Part shown: positions 18,603-27,153 of the stretch, piece by piece | Numbering within the stretch: position 1 is the stretch's first letter | Layout: each line of letters starts with the position of its first letter | The notes under the pieces: model-generated | Database searches by the model: none | What the model was told of the DNA's origin: nothing | What the model saw: only the letters and a program-made list of their open reading frames with translations | From: Asticcacaulis sp. AC402 | GTDB lineage: Bacteria; Pseudomonadota; Alphaproteobacteria; Caulobacterales; Caulobacteraceae | Direction of reading: 5' to 3' | DNA length: 64,000 nucleotides | Assembly (NCBI RefSeq): GCF_000495835.1 | Contig: NZ_AWGC01000029.1 | Coordinates: 23,982-87,981, forward strand | Position numbers and translations under genes: made by a program

Positions 18603-18986
18603 ATGAAAACGAGCAAGTTTTTTAAAGCCTTACTGACTGCGGTCGCCGTGACCGCTTCTGGCATGAGCGTCGCCGCCATCCTGGTCACGCCCGCCGCCGC
18701 CGATATCGCTTCGTCTAAGGTGATTGTGGATGCCGCCAAGGCCGCCGGCACCGTCGGCGAGAAGTCCGACGGCTTCCTGGGCATAGTCGGCGACGCCGAT
18801 GCGGCCACGCAAGCTGCGGTCGCCGAGATCAATGCCGGCCGCCGCGACGTCTACGGCCAGGCCGCTGCCAAGAACGGCGTATCGATCGAAGCCGCCGGTG
18901 GATCGGCCTTCGTCAATATCATCCTGCCGAGATTGAGCCCGGGTGAGTACTACCAGGACGCTTCTGGCGCCTGGGTCCAGAAGTAA
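18603..18986 (+). CDS. ydbL: YdbL family (DUF1318) periplasmic protein
   Basis: 127 residues from ATG 18603; an in-frame GTG at 18591 is less likely. A signal peptide ends near AAADIA. The mature part has the DUF1318 pattern: GTVGEKSDGFLGIV, INAGRRDVYGQAAAKNG and a C-terminal GEYYQDASGAWVQK. In E. coli YdbL works with YdbH and YnbE, probably controlling their assembly. A strong terminator follows. Confidence 0.9.
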   Translation: MKTSKFFKALLTAVAVTASGMSVAAILVTPAAADIASSKVIVDAAKAAGTVGEKSDGFLGIVGDADAATQAAVAEINAGRRDVYGQAAAKNGVSIEAAGGSAFVNIILPRLSPGEYYQDASGAWVQK

Positions 18987-19007
18987 CCTGCCTCCGGTCG
19001 GAATATT

Positions 19008-19045
19008 AAAGCCCTTCCGCAGTTCGCCGCGGAGGGGCTTTTGCG
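19008..19045 (+). terminator. Rho-independent terminator of the ydbH-ynbE-ydbL operon
   Basis: AAAGCCCTTCCGC pairs with GCGGAGGGGCTTTTG across a short loop, about 20 bases after the ydbL stop. It closes the operon and separates it from the gene at 19117. Confidence 0.85.
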
Positions 19046-19116
19046 TTGAATACTATCGATTGCTTACGCTGGGGGGCGTTGGCTGGCAGGACAATTCGTA
19101 ACACCTGAGGCGTCCC

Positions 19117-19659
19117 ATGCGCCGTCTCCTGCTCTGCGGTATCGACCTGGCTGCGGGTGTGAACGATATCGACCAGACCGTACGTGCCGGCGCGGCGGAG
19201 GTGGTGGTCAACAATATGTTGTCTGTTGCCGACTATCCCGACGCCCCGAAAGGCGCCGTGGCGGTGGTTGTACGATGGCCGATAAACAATGCCGCCAGTA
19301 ATACCAATCCACGATGACCTTGACTCATCGTGGATTGGCAAGGGCGCCAAAGAACGCTTCTTGCCCGCCTGAGCTTACGCGAGGAGCCATGCGGCGCTTG
19401 AGCTGAAAAAATGCGAATACCAAGAGTCATTCTTTATGAGGCTTGGTGTAAGCCCCTGGCTGACAAGTCGTTGCCGGTGATGCGTCTGATTGACGGCAAG
19501 GGTACTGCCTACAATCCGGACAAGGCCCTTACCCAGGCGATTCGCAACGATCAAGACGTGACCGATCCAGACAGCAGCGATCTTAACCCGGGCCTGTCCG
19601 GAACGCGGCTGTCGGTGTTCGAGGTCGCAACCCGTCGGTTGAGCCTGTCCGACGGGTAA
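19117..19659 (+). pseudogene. Hypothetical gene interrupted by a TACCAA-family element
   Basis: Two plus-strand pieces belong to one gene. The first, from ATG 19117 with GAGG 6-7 bases upstream, reads MRRLLLCGIDLAAGVNDI to RWPINNAAS and then enters the element. The second resumes as KPLADKSLPVMRLIDGKG and ends RRLSLSDG at 19659. Deleting 19302-19448 and one TAA gives a 130-residue open frame with consistent GC-rich third positions. I do not recognise the family. It lies just upstream of the virB cluster, but no VirB similarity is evident. Confidence 0.7.
19302..19448 (+). mobile_element. TACCAA-family MITE, copy 2
   Basis: 147 bp, TACCAATCC...GGCTTGGTG, flanked by TAA at 19299-19301 and 19449-19451. 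The left hairpin CCAATCCACGATGA...TCATCGTGGATTGG carries compensatory changes relative to copy 1 (A/T for G/C on both sides), so the fold is preserved. Confidence 0.88.
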
Positions 19660-19967
19660 TTGTGTCCCTAAAGTACGCCCTGATGATTGTCGCGGTTTTT
19701 GTGATGATCGCGGCATTTTTGGTCGAGTCCAAGTTGTTTTGGAATGCGGTAATCGACTTAACGGTCGCTTTCCGAAGCCGTTTTGTCAGTGTCCGTCTCG
19801 AACGAGTGTCAGGTGACCACGAATTTTGTCGCGGTTGTCACATCTGTATATGCGCGCTGTCATCGTACCGTCACATAGCGTCTCTACAGCCCTTGCTAAA
19901 GGCCGGAGGTTGCGCGACATTCGCCGCAATCTAATTTGTGATTCCCCGCTACGAAGGCGAGACGCGT
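19660..19967. promoter_or_regulatory. Upstream region of the virB operon
   Basis: About 300 bases with no convincing gene; a weak GTG frame from 19662 begins with a hydrophobic stretch but has no ribosome site. It contains several TGTCA/TGTCG half-sites at 19827-19874, including the candidate Pho box described separately. Confidence 0.45.
19857..19874 (+). promoter_or_regulatory. Candidate Pho box upstream of virB2
   Basis: CTGTCAT-CGTA-CCGTCAC has the 7-4-7 spacing of the PhoB binding site, two direct CTGTCA(T/C) half-sites 11 bases apart. It lies about 95 bases before the virB2 start. PhoB control is an inference from this match alone. Confidence 0.45.
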
Positions 19968-20270
19968 ATGAAAAAGCTGATGTCCCAAATTCTTATGACT
20001 GCGACGGCGTTTGCCGTGACGGCGAGCCAAGCCGCTGCCCAATCCGGACCCGCCGGGTCGTCGCCGATCACTGGCGCGATCAGCTGGATCCGTGACACAC
20101 TTCTGGGTCAGGTCGCCACCATGGCGGCCGTGATCGCCGTCGCCGTCGTCGGCTTCATGATGCTGACCGGGCGGATGAACTGGCGCTACGGCGCTACGGT
20201 TATCATCGGCGTCTTCATCCTGTTCGGCGCCGGGACCATTGTCGCCGGTATCCAGTCCATGGCTGGCTAA
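19968..20270 (+). CDS. virB2: Type IV secretion pilin VirB2
   Basis: 100 residues from ATG 19968, with GAAGGCGAG upstream. A signal peptide ends at about AAAQS. Two hydrophobic helices follow (VATMAAVIAVAVVGFMM and GATVIIGVFILFGAGTIV), joined by the short loop LTGRMNWRY, the TrbC/VirB2 layout. The mature product would be the subunit of the conjugation-type pilus. It is the first gene of the cluster, and virB3 starts one base after its stop. Confidence 0.88.
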   Translation: MKKLMSQILMTATAFAVTASQAAAQSGPAGSSPITGAISWIRDTLLGQVATMAAVIAVAVVGFMMLTGRMNWRYGATVIIGVFILFGAGTIVAGIQSMAG

Positions 20271-20271
20271 G

Positions 20272-20556
20272 GTGGCTGAACTGATCAAATCCACGGTCTT
20301 CAAGGCGCTGACCCAGCCGCAGATGTTTGCCGGGGTGACCTATTCCTATTTCATCATCAATGGCGTCGTCACTACCGAAGCCTTTCTCATCACGCGCTCC
20401 TTCTGGGCCCTGGCCGTTGCGCTGGTCGTTCATGCCATCGGCTACCTTGCCTGTTTGCGTGAGCCGCGCGTCTTCGACCTGTGGCTGACCAAGGTTTCGC
20501 GCTGCCCGCGCGTGCGGAACTTCCGTCACTGGCGCTGTAACTCCTACCGACCGTAA
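20272..20556 (+). CDS. virB3: Type IV secretion protein VirB3
   Basis: 94 residues from GTG 20272, which follows the virB2 stop directly. The sequence FKALTQPQMFAGVTYSYFIING, followed by a second hydrophobic stretch and the conserved CLREPRVFDLW, matches VirB3/TrbD. VirB3 is an inner-membrane protein that partners the VirB4 ATPase. Confidence 0.88.
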   Translation: MAELIKSTVFKALTQPQMFAGVTYSYFIINGVVTTEAFLITRSFWALAVALVVHAIGYLACLREPRVFDLWLTKVSRCPRVRNFRHWRCNSYRP

Positions 20557-20563
20557 ATTGCCC

Positions 20564-22993
20564 ATGGCCGATGCGCCCAAACCGTTTAGTGGATTTGCCG
20601 GCTGGTTCAAAAACGAACAGCGCGTTGGCGATCGCCTGCCCTATGACCGCCTGCTCGACGACCGGACCATCATCCTGCGTGACGGGTCCCTGATGCAGTC
20701 CATCTATCTTGAAGGCTTCGCCTTCGAGACGGCCGACACTGAAGAGGTCAATCACCGCCAGATCGTTCGTGCGGCGGCCCTGCGCGCCGTCGGTTCGTCG
20801 CGGTTTGTCCTGTATCACCACATTATCCGCCGCCGTGTCAGTGTCACCATGCCGGCGGCCTATGACGATCCGGTGTGCAGCCTGATCCAGCAGCAGTGGC
20901 AGGACAAGCTTAAGTCGCGCCAGCTGTTCGTCAACGACCTCTTTATCACCATCGTTCGCCGCAACCCCAAGGGCAAGGTCGGCTTTGCCGATGGCCTGGC
21001 GAGCATGCTGGGCCGCGGTGTCGGCGCCAATGCCGAGGCGGCCGCCCTGGCCAGCACCCATCGCGAGCTTCAGGCGGCCACGGAAGCCCTGATGGCGGCG
21101 TTGCAGGCCTACGGTCCGCGGCCACTCGGTGGTTACGACACGGCCAATGGCCGCTGCTCCGAGCCACTGGAGCTTTTGTCGTGTCTGTATAACGGCGAGA
21201 TGCGGCCGGTGCTGAAACCGGTCAGCGATATCGGCCACTATCTGCCATACCGTCGTTCCTCCTTCGGCCTTGAGGCCATGGAACAGTCGAGCCTGGGCAA
21301 TGGCAAGGACTTTTCGGCCATATTGAGCCTGAAGGACTACCCGCCCCACGCCACGCCCGGCATGTGCGACTCGATCCTGCGCCTGCCTTTCGAAATGACC
21401 CTGACCGAGAGCTTCGCCTTCGTCGACCGTCAGATCGGCATGGAACGCATCAACCTGGCCCTGCGCCGGATGCGTGCCGCCGACGAAGAGGCCATGTCGC
21501 TGCGCCAGGGGTTGATCTCGGCCAAGGACGACCTCGCCACCGGCAATTTCGCGCTCGGCGAACACCATCTCAGCCTGCTGGTCCGCGCCAAGTCCCTGGC
21601 TGAACTGGACCCCGCTTCGGCCCAGTGTCTGGCGGCCCTGGCCGATCTCGGCGCCGTAGCGGTCCGTGAAGACGTCAATCTCGAACCGGCCTTCTGGGCG
21701 CAGTTTCCCGGCAACGAACCCTATATCGCCCGCAAGGCGGTGATCTCGACCGGCGCCTATGCTTCTTTTGCTTCGCTGCATGGTTTTCCGATTGGCCAGC
21801 CCGAGGGCAATCATTGGGGCCAGGCGGTCAGCGTCTTCGAGACCTCGTCGGGCACGCCCTACTATTTCAACTTCCACAAAGCCGATCTTGGCAACTTCAC
21901 CGTCATCGGGCCTTCGGGTTCGGGCAAGACGGTGGTGCTTAACTTCCTCGCTGCCCAGGCGCAGAAGTTCAAGCCGCGCACGGTGTTGTTCGACAAGGAC
22001 CGCGGCGCCGAGATATTTATTCGCGCCGTCGGCGGCCATTATGCCAGCCTGCGTCCGGGCGAGCCGACCGGCTTCAACCCCCTGCAACTGGCTGACAATG
22101 CCGGCAACCGGGCCTTCCTGCGGGCCATGATTGCGCAACTGCTGGCACGGCCGGAACTGCCGCTGAACTCGGAAGAAGAAGCGATCATCACCGAGGCGGT
22201 CGACGCCAATTTCGAGCAGGACCCGCAATATCGCCGCCTGCGCTATTTCCGCGAACTCCTGGGCGGCGCGCGCCGGCCGACCCATGGCGACCTGGCGGCG
22301 CGCCTCAACCCGTGGGTCGGGGACGGGGAAGCCGCCTGGCTGTTCGACAACGAAACCGATTTGCTCGATATGGACGCGCGCACGCTCGGCTTCGACATGA
22401 CTCTGCTGCTCAATGAGCCGGTTTTGCGCACGCCGTGCATGATGTACCTGTTCCAGAGGGTCGAGGAACGTCTGGACGGCCAGCCGACCATCATCATTAT
22501 CGACGAGGGCTGGAAGGCGCTGGACGACGAGATCTTTGCCGCCGCCATCCGCAACTGGATGAAGACGCTGCGCAAGCGCAATGCCATACTGGGCTTCGGC
22601 ACCCAGTCAGCGCGCGACGCTCTCGACAGCCGCATCTCGACCGCCATCATCGAACAGGCCGCGACTCAGATATTCATGCCCAATCCGCGCGCCCAGGTCG
22701 AGGATTACTGCGACGGCTTTGGCCTTACGGTGCATGAGTTGGACCTGATCCGGGCGATACCGGCCCATTCCCGCGCCTTCCTGGTTAAGCACGGCAACCA
22801 TAGCGTCGTCGCGCGCCTGGACTTAAGCACCATGCCGGATATACTGACCGTGCTTTCGGGCCGTGAAAGCACGGTGCGCCAGCTTGACGAACTGCGGGCG
22901 CAGTATGGCGACGATCCGCGCGACTGGTGGCAGCCTCTGATCGGCACACCCTATCCCGAAACATCGGCGCCCAGAAAGCGGGGCCACGCATGA
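20564..22993 (+). CDS. virB4: Type IV secretion ATPase VirB4
   Basis: 809 residues from ATG 20564 (an in-frame TTG at 20558 is the alternative). Walker A is GPSGSGKTVVLNF near residue 450 and Walker B is TIIIIDEGWKALDD near 645, followed by the conserved GFGTQSARDAL. The N-terminal CagE/TrbE domain is complete. VirB4 powers pilus assembly and substrate transfer at the inner membrane. Its stop overlaps the virB6 start. The long minus-strand frame opposite it is a shadow. Confidence 0.93.
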   Translation: MADAPKPFSGFAGWFKNEQRVGDRLPYDRLLDDRTIILRDGSLMQSIYLEGFAFETADTEEVNHRQIVRAAALRAVGSSRFVLYHHIIRRRVSVTMPAAYDDPVCSLIQQQWQDKLKSRQLFVNDLFITIVRRNPKGKVGFADGLASMLGRGVGANAEAAALASTHRELQAATEALMAALQAYGPRPLGGYDTANGRCSEPLELLSCLYNGEMRPVLKPVSDIGHYLPYRRSSFGLEAMEQSSLGNGKDFSAILSLKDYPPHATPGMCDSILRLPFEMTLTESFAFVDRQIGMERINLALRRMRAADEEAMSLRQGLISAKDDLATGNFALGEHHLSLLVRAKSLAELDPASAQCLAALADLGAVAVREDVNLEPAFWAQFPGNEPYIARKAVISTGAYASFASLHGFPIGQPEGNHWGQAVSVFETSSGTPYYFNFHKADLGNFTVIGPSGSGKTVVLNFLAAQAQKFKPRTVLFDKDRGAEIFIRAVGGHYASLRPGEPTGFNPLQLADNAGNRAFLRAMIAQLLARPELPLNSEEEAIITEAVDANFEQDPQYRRLRYFRELLGGARRPTHGDLAARLNPWVGDGEAAWLFDNETDLLDMDARTLGFDMTLLLNEPVLRTPCMMYLFQRVEERLDGQPTIIIIDEGWKALDDEIFAAAIRNWMKTLRKRNAILGFGTQSARDALDSRISTAIIEQAATQIFMPNPRAQVEDYCDGFGLTVHELDLIRAIPAHSRAFLVKHGNHSVVARLDLSTMPDILTVLSGRESTVRQLDELRAQYGDDPRDWWQPLIGTPYPETSAPRKRGHA

Positions 22994-24273
22994 TGCTCCA
23001 GGCGAATGTCTGCCGCCAGATCACCCTGGTCGGTGAAACCTCGGTCTCCGGATCGCTGGAGGCCATGGACTGCCATATCAATGCGGCAGTCAAGGTCGGC
23101 TATGACAGGCTGTTCGGTGCGGGCGGGGCCTTTGGTTACGCCCTGACCACCATGCTGGTGATCTATGTCGCGCTTATCGCCTACGGTTTCCTGACCGGCC
23201 GGACGCAACTGACGGTGACCATGATGTCGCCGCGCATCATGACCATGGTCCTGGTCCTGACGTTCGTTAGCGTGTGGCCGGCCTATCACGCTGTCTTCTA
23301 TGGCCTGTTCATGGGCGGACCGGACGAGGTGGCCGCAGCCCTGCTGGGGCACAAGGGCAGCGCGGTGATGAACTTCGCCCAGAATCTGGACGGTTTGTTT
23401 GTGCGCTTTGCGCAGATTGCGCGAACGCTCGACGGATCGACGTCGATTACGTCCTCGACGGCGCAGCAGCCGGAACTGGTCGCCACCCTGGTCCAGTCGA
23501 AGTCCATGCCGGTTACCCTGTTCTGGCTAAGCGGTTTGTTCCTGCTGTGCTCCACCCTGGGTGTGCTGATCCTGACGCGGCTGGTGCTGTACCTCCTGTT
23601 GATCCTGGGGCCGATCTTTATCGTCCTGGCCCTGTTCCCGCAGACGCGCGGGCTGTTCAACGGCTGGATCCGCACCACGCTGATCTTTGCCCTGGCACCG
23701 CTGCTGACCGTTCTGGGCGGAACGGCAGCCCTGATGCTGTTCGCGCCGTTGCTGGACGCCATCGTGGCCGATCCTCAGCGCGCTGTACAGGCGGTCCAGC
23801 CGATGGTCATCCTGTTCATGGGCTCTCTGATCTATGCGGCTTTCCTTTTCACCCTGATGTGGGTGGCGTCTTCGCTGGTCCGCGACTGGCAGGCTGCCCT
23901 GCGTGAGACGCCCAATGTGCGCGGCAACCCGGAGCCGGCCGCGCCTTCGTCATCGACCCAACAGGTTTCTATGTTCACCGATGCATCGGGCCGGAGCGTC
24001 AACGACGCCTATGCCCGCACCGAGCCCCTGGTCACCGCGGTCATGCGCGACGGCGGGGGCGGGAGCGGGCAGAGCGGCGGCGGTGGCACCAATAGTCGGA
24101 CCGAGGCTCTGGGGCTCTACGATCCCCAGGCCAGGTCGACGTCCGGAGACCGATTCACCCGCGTCCAGGGCCTGGGTCAGCGGTTTCGTGACCGTACCTC
24201 GCCCACCGGCGTACCGTCCGCCGCCCAGGCGGCGCCCAAGCTTCCTCCTGCTACTCAGGAGCCTCGATCATGA
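22990..24273 (+). CDS. virB6: Type IV secretion channel protein VirB6
   Basis: 427 residues from ATG 22990, which overlaps the virB4 stop (ATGA). Five or six hydrophobic segments lie between residues 45 and 310, including VIYVALIAYGFLTGR, the VirB6/TrbL signature region, and the tail is polar and glycine-rich. It forms the inner-membrane channel. In many systems virB5 and virB7 flank virB6; here they are absent. Confidence 0.88.
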   Translation: MMLQANVCRQITLVGETSVSGSLEAMDCHINAAVKVGYDRLFGAGGAFGYALTTMLVIYVALIAYGFLTGRTQLTVTMMSPRIMTMVLVLTFVSVWPAYHAVFYGLFMGGPDEVAAALLGHKGSAVMNFAQNLDGLFVRFAQIARTLDGSTSITSSTAQQPELVATLVQSKSMPVTLFWLSGLFLLCSTLGVLILTRLVLYLLLILGPIFIVLALFPQTRGLFNGWIRTTLIFALAPLLTVLGGTAALMLFAPLLDAIVADPQRAVQAVQPMVILFMGSLIYAAFLFTLMWVASSLVRDWQAALRETPNVRGNPEPAAPSSSTQQVSMFTDASGRSVNDAYARTEPLVTAVMRDGGGGSGQSGGGGTNSRTEALGLYDPQARSTSGDRFTRVQGLGQRFRDRTSPTGVPSAAQAAPKLPPATQEPRS

Positions 24274-25073
24274 TGAAACACCAAACCCTGTTCCATTCCG
24301 CGTCTTTTGCCCTGCTGACGCTCTTTGTAGTCTGCGGGGCCGCAATGCCGGCTTTTGCCCAGGACGATGAAGACGATATCCGTCTCACGACCATTCCCTT
24401 TGACGCCGGGGCGATCATCGGCCTGGAAGGCTGCCTGAATTTCCAGACCATGATCTCTTTCGAGGCTGGCGAGTTGATTGAGAATGTCGGCCTGGGTGAC
24501 GCCGCCCAATGGCAGGTTACGGCGAACCGGAAGGCCAACCTTCTCTTCGTCAAACCGTTAATCGCCAATGCCTTCTCCAACATGTCGATCGTCACCAACC
24601 GGCGCAGCTACAATTTTGAGCTGAACATGGCACCGTCAGGCGATTGCGCCAGGGGCCGCGTCGTCTACGATCTGCGCTTCCTGTATCCGCCGGCCCCGGC
24701 CCAGGCGACCAATGCCCCGGGCAAGCCTGTGGATCCCAACGGCTTCCTGCCGGTTCCGGAAAAGCGCAATACCGCCTATACCTATTCGGGTTCAGCCGGC
24801 CTGGTGCCGATCCGTATCTTCGACGATGGTGTCTCGACCTATCTGCGCTGGCCTGCCGGCGCGGAAACCCCGGCGGTCTATGCGCTGAATGCTGACAACA
24901 GCGAAAGCCTGATCAACTATGCCACGCGCGGCGACTACATGGTGATTGAGCAGGTGGCGCGCGGCTTCGTCATGCGCCAGGGCGACTCGAAGACCATAGT
25001 GTTTAACGATTCCTACCGTGTCGAAGGTCTGGACGCTCTGTCGCCCAAGCCACGTCCCAAGGGAGGTAAGTAA
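24270..25073 (+). CDS. virB9: Type IV secretion protein VirB9
   Basis: 267 residues with a signal peptide ending AMPAFAQ. The mature protein has the VirB9/TrbG/CagX order: an N-terminal beta domain (WQVTANRKANLLFVKP), MSIVTNRRSYNFEL, YDLRFLYP, and a C-terminal domain with NTAYTYSGSAGLVPIRIFDDGVSTYLRW. VirB9 lines the outer-membrane core complex with VirB10 and normally VirB7. Its start overlaps the virB6 stop (ATGA). No virB8 lies between virB6 and virB9, where it is usually found. Confidence 0.92.
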   Translation: MMKHQTLFHSASFALLTLFVVCGAAMPAFAQDDEDDIRLTTIPFDAGAIIGLEGCLNFQTMISFEAGELIENVGLGDAAQWQVTANRKANLLFVKPLIANAFSNMSIVTNRRSYNFELNMAPSGDCARGRVVYDLRFLYPPAPAQATNAPGKPVDPNGFLPVPEKRNTAYTYSGSAGLVPIRIFDDGVSTYLRWPAGAETPAVYALNADNSESLINYATRGDYMVIEQVARGFVMRQGDSKTIVFNDSYRVEGLDALSPKPRPKGGK

Positions 25074-26164
25074 TGGCCCGCAATCCGCTTCCCGCCGGCA
25101 ACGATCCGCGCCTGAACCTGCCCGAGAGTGAGCTCGACGCCGCCTCTGCAAACGCTCTGCCGCAGGTTGCCAAAAAGGGCACGCTGGGTGATCAACTGGG
25201 CCTGGCTGCCGGTATCATCGGTGCGGTCGCACTGGGTCTGATCGCCATGCTCAGCATCCGCAACCCGCCGGCCGGACAACAGCCCCCGCCGCCGACCCAG
25301 GTGGCACCGCCGACCTCGACCCTGCCGCCGATCGACCCCAGCGCCAATCCGCCGATGAGTAGTGAGACGCCGCCTCAGAGCTTTGTCCAGCCCATGCCGC
25401 CGGGCGCTAATCAACAGCCGCCCGCGACCCAGGCGCCAGTCGATCCTGCCGGGGGCCGAGCCCCGGCGATGATCGTCGACAATTCGCAGCCGCCGGGCAC
25501 GGATACCCCGGCCGCCCAGGGTGCGGCACCGGGAACGGCGCCCCCCCCGGCGCTGAATCCCAATCAGCAGTTTCTGGCCTCGGCCAATGGCGAGGTTAGC
25601 CAGCGCGCCTGGCGTATTGGTGATCCGTCCAAGGTTGTGCCTCAGGGGGCGGTGATTCCGGCGACGCTGGAGACGGCGATCAATTCCGACCTGCCGGGCT
25701 ATACGCGCGCCGTTGTTTCGCGCGACATCCGCAGTTTCGACGGCACCGCCATCCTGATTCCCAAGGGATCGCGCCTGATCGGCCAATACAAGAGCGGTCT
25801 GACCAGCGGTGAGACCCGCGCGTTTATCGTATGGAACCGGCTGATCCGTCCGGACGGCCTGTCAATCCAACTGGCCTCGCCGGCGACCGATGACCTGGGC
25901 CAGGCCGGCATGTCGGGCAAGGTTGACAGCCACTTTGCCAAACGTTTCGGTTCGGCGATCCTGCTGTCGGTGGTCAATGGTTTGTCCAGTGCCGCTGGCA
26001 GGAACGGGTCGACCATTGTCATCGGCTCATCGTCCGGCGCCACCGGCGTTATCGGCGAGGCCTTGTCGAACGACATCAAGATTCCGCCAACCATCAAGGT
26101 GCCGCAAGGCGCCTCGATTCAGGTTTTCACGGCCCGCGATCTCGATTTCAACCTGGGTCAGTGA
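25073..26164 (+). CDS. virB10: Type IV secretion protein VirB10
   Basis: 363 residues. One transmembrane helix near residues 45-60 is preceded by a cytoplasmic N-terminus and followed by a ~110-residue proline-rich periplasmic stretch. The C-terminal TrbI/VirB10 barrel domain then has GAVIPATLETAINSDLPG, VSRDIRSFDGTAILIPKGSRLIGQY and IQVFTARDLDF. VirB10 spans both membranes and senses ATP use. It shares one base with the virB9 stop. Confidence 0.93.
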   Translation: MARNPLPAGNDPRLNLPESELDAASANALPQVAKKGTLGDQLGLAAGIIGAVALGLIAMLSIRNPPAGQQPPPPTQVAPPTSTLPPIDPSANPPMSSETPPQSFVQPMPPGANQQPPATQAPVDPAGGRAPAMIVDNSQPPGTDTPAAQGAAPGTAPPPALNPNQQFLASANGEVSQRAWRIGDPSKVVPQGAVIPATLETAINSDLPGYTRAVVSRDIRSFDGTAILIPKGSRLIGQYKSGLTSGETRAFIVWNRLIRPDGLSIQLASPATDDLGQAGMSGKVDSHFAKRFGSAILLSVVNGLSSAAGRNGSTIVIGSSSGATGVIGEALSNDIKIPPTIKVPQGASIQVFTARDLDFNLGQ

Positions 26165-26166
26165 CC

Positions 26167-27153
26167 ATGGCCGTAGCCAATGCAGACACTGTTATTCCGC
26201 TCGACGGGGTCTATCTGCGGACCTATCTCAAGCCGTTCATGGACTTTCTGGAACGCGACGAGGTTACGGAAATCCTGGTCAATAAACCGGGTGAAGTCTG
26301 GGTGGAAGCCGCGGGCCAGGCGGCGATGCAGCGCTTTGACATGCCTGAAGTCGACGACATCCTGCTGTCGCGCCTGGCCGCCCAGATCGCGCGCATGGCC
26401 CACCAGGGCATCAACCGCGAAAACCCGCTGCTGGCCGCCAGCCTGCCGACGGGGGAACGGGTGCAGCTTGTCGGGCCGCCGGCAGCGAAACACTGGGCCC
26501 TGGCCATCCGTCGCCACCGCATGGTCGATATGAGCCTGGACGACTATGACCGCGGTCCCATCCCCGATACGTCGCGCAAGGCCCGGCGCGACGATCTGGC
26601 CTTTGCTCACAAGCACCCGATCACTTTTCTCAAAGAGGCGGTAGCCGCGCGCAAGACCATCCTGGTGTCGGGCGGTACCTCATCGGGCAAGACGACGTTT
26701 CTGAACGCCATGCTGAAGGCCATCCCGGCGCACGAGCGCATCATCCTGGTCGAGGACACGCCGGAAATCGTCGACAGCCATGCCAATTCTTTGCGCCTGG
26801 TGGCGGTCAAGGGCGATATGGGCGAGGCGCGGGTGACCATCAACGACCTGCTGCAGGCCAGTCTGCGTCTGCGCCCGGACAGGATCATCGTCGGTGAAAT
26901 CCGCGGCGAAGAGGCGAACACCTTCCTGCGCGCCATCAATACCGGCCACCCGGGTTCGTTCACCACCTGTCATGCCAATACGCCCAAGGGCGCACTGGAA
27001 CAGGTAGCGCTGATGGTCCTGCAGTCGGGGACGCAATTGACGCGGAGCGAAACCCTGGCCTATGCCAATTCGCTGATCGATGTGGTCGTCCAGTTGGCCC
27101 GCCATGGCGGCGAACGCCTGGTGACAGATATCCACCTGCCGGTCGCGGAGTAG
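26167..27153 (+). CDS. virB11: Type IV secretion ATPase VirB11
   Basis: 328 residues from ATG 26167 (in-frame GTG at 26161). It has an N-terminal domain with VTEILVNKPGEVWVE and a C-terminal RecA domain with Walker A VSGGTSSGKTTFLNA, IILVEDTPEI, the Asp box RPDRIIVGEIRGEEA and the His box NTGHPGSFTTCHANTP. VirB11 is the hexameric ATPase that switches the machine between pilus building and transport. It is the last gene of the cluster: the next gene is convergent and its stop is adjacent. Confidence 0.94.
   Translation: MAVANADTVIPLDGVYLRTYLKPFMDFLERDEVTEILVNKPGEVWVEAAGQAAMQRFDMPEVDDILLSRLAAQIARMAHQGINRENPLLAASLPTGERVQLVGPPAAKHWALAIRRHRMVDMSLDDYDRGPIPDTSRKARRDDLAFAHKHPITFLKEAVAARKTILVSGGTSSGKTTFLNAMLKAIPAHERIILVEDTPEIVDSHANSLRLVAVKGDMGEARVTINDLLQASLRLRPDRIIVGEIRGEEANTFLRAINTGHPGSFTTCHANTPKGALEQVALMVLQSGTQLTRSETLAYANSLIDVVVQLARHGGERLVTDIHLPVAE

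Noticed and set aside
20390..22285. 631-codon minus-strand frame opposite virB4
   Set aside because: virB4 on the plus strand has full ATPase motifs; the minus frame is the usual high-GC antisense shadow.
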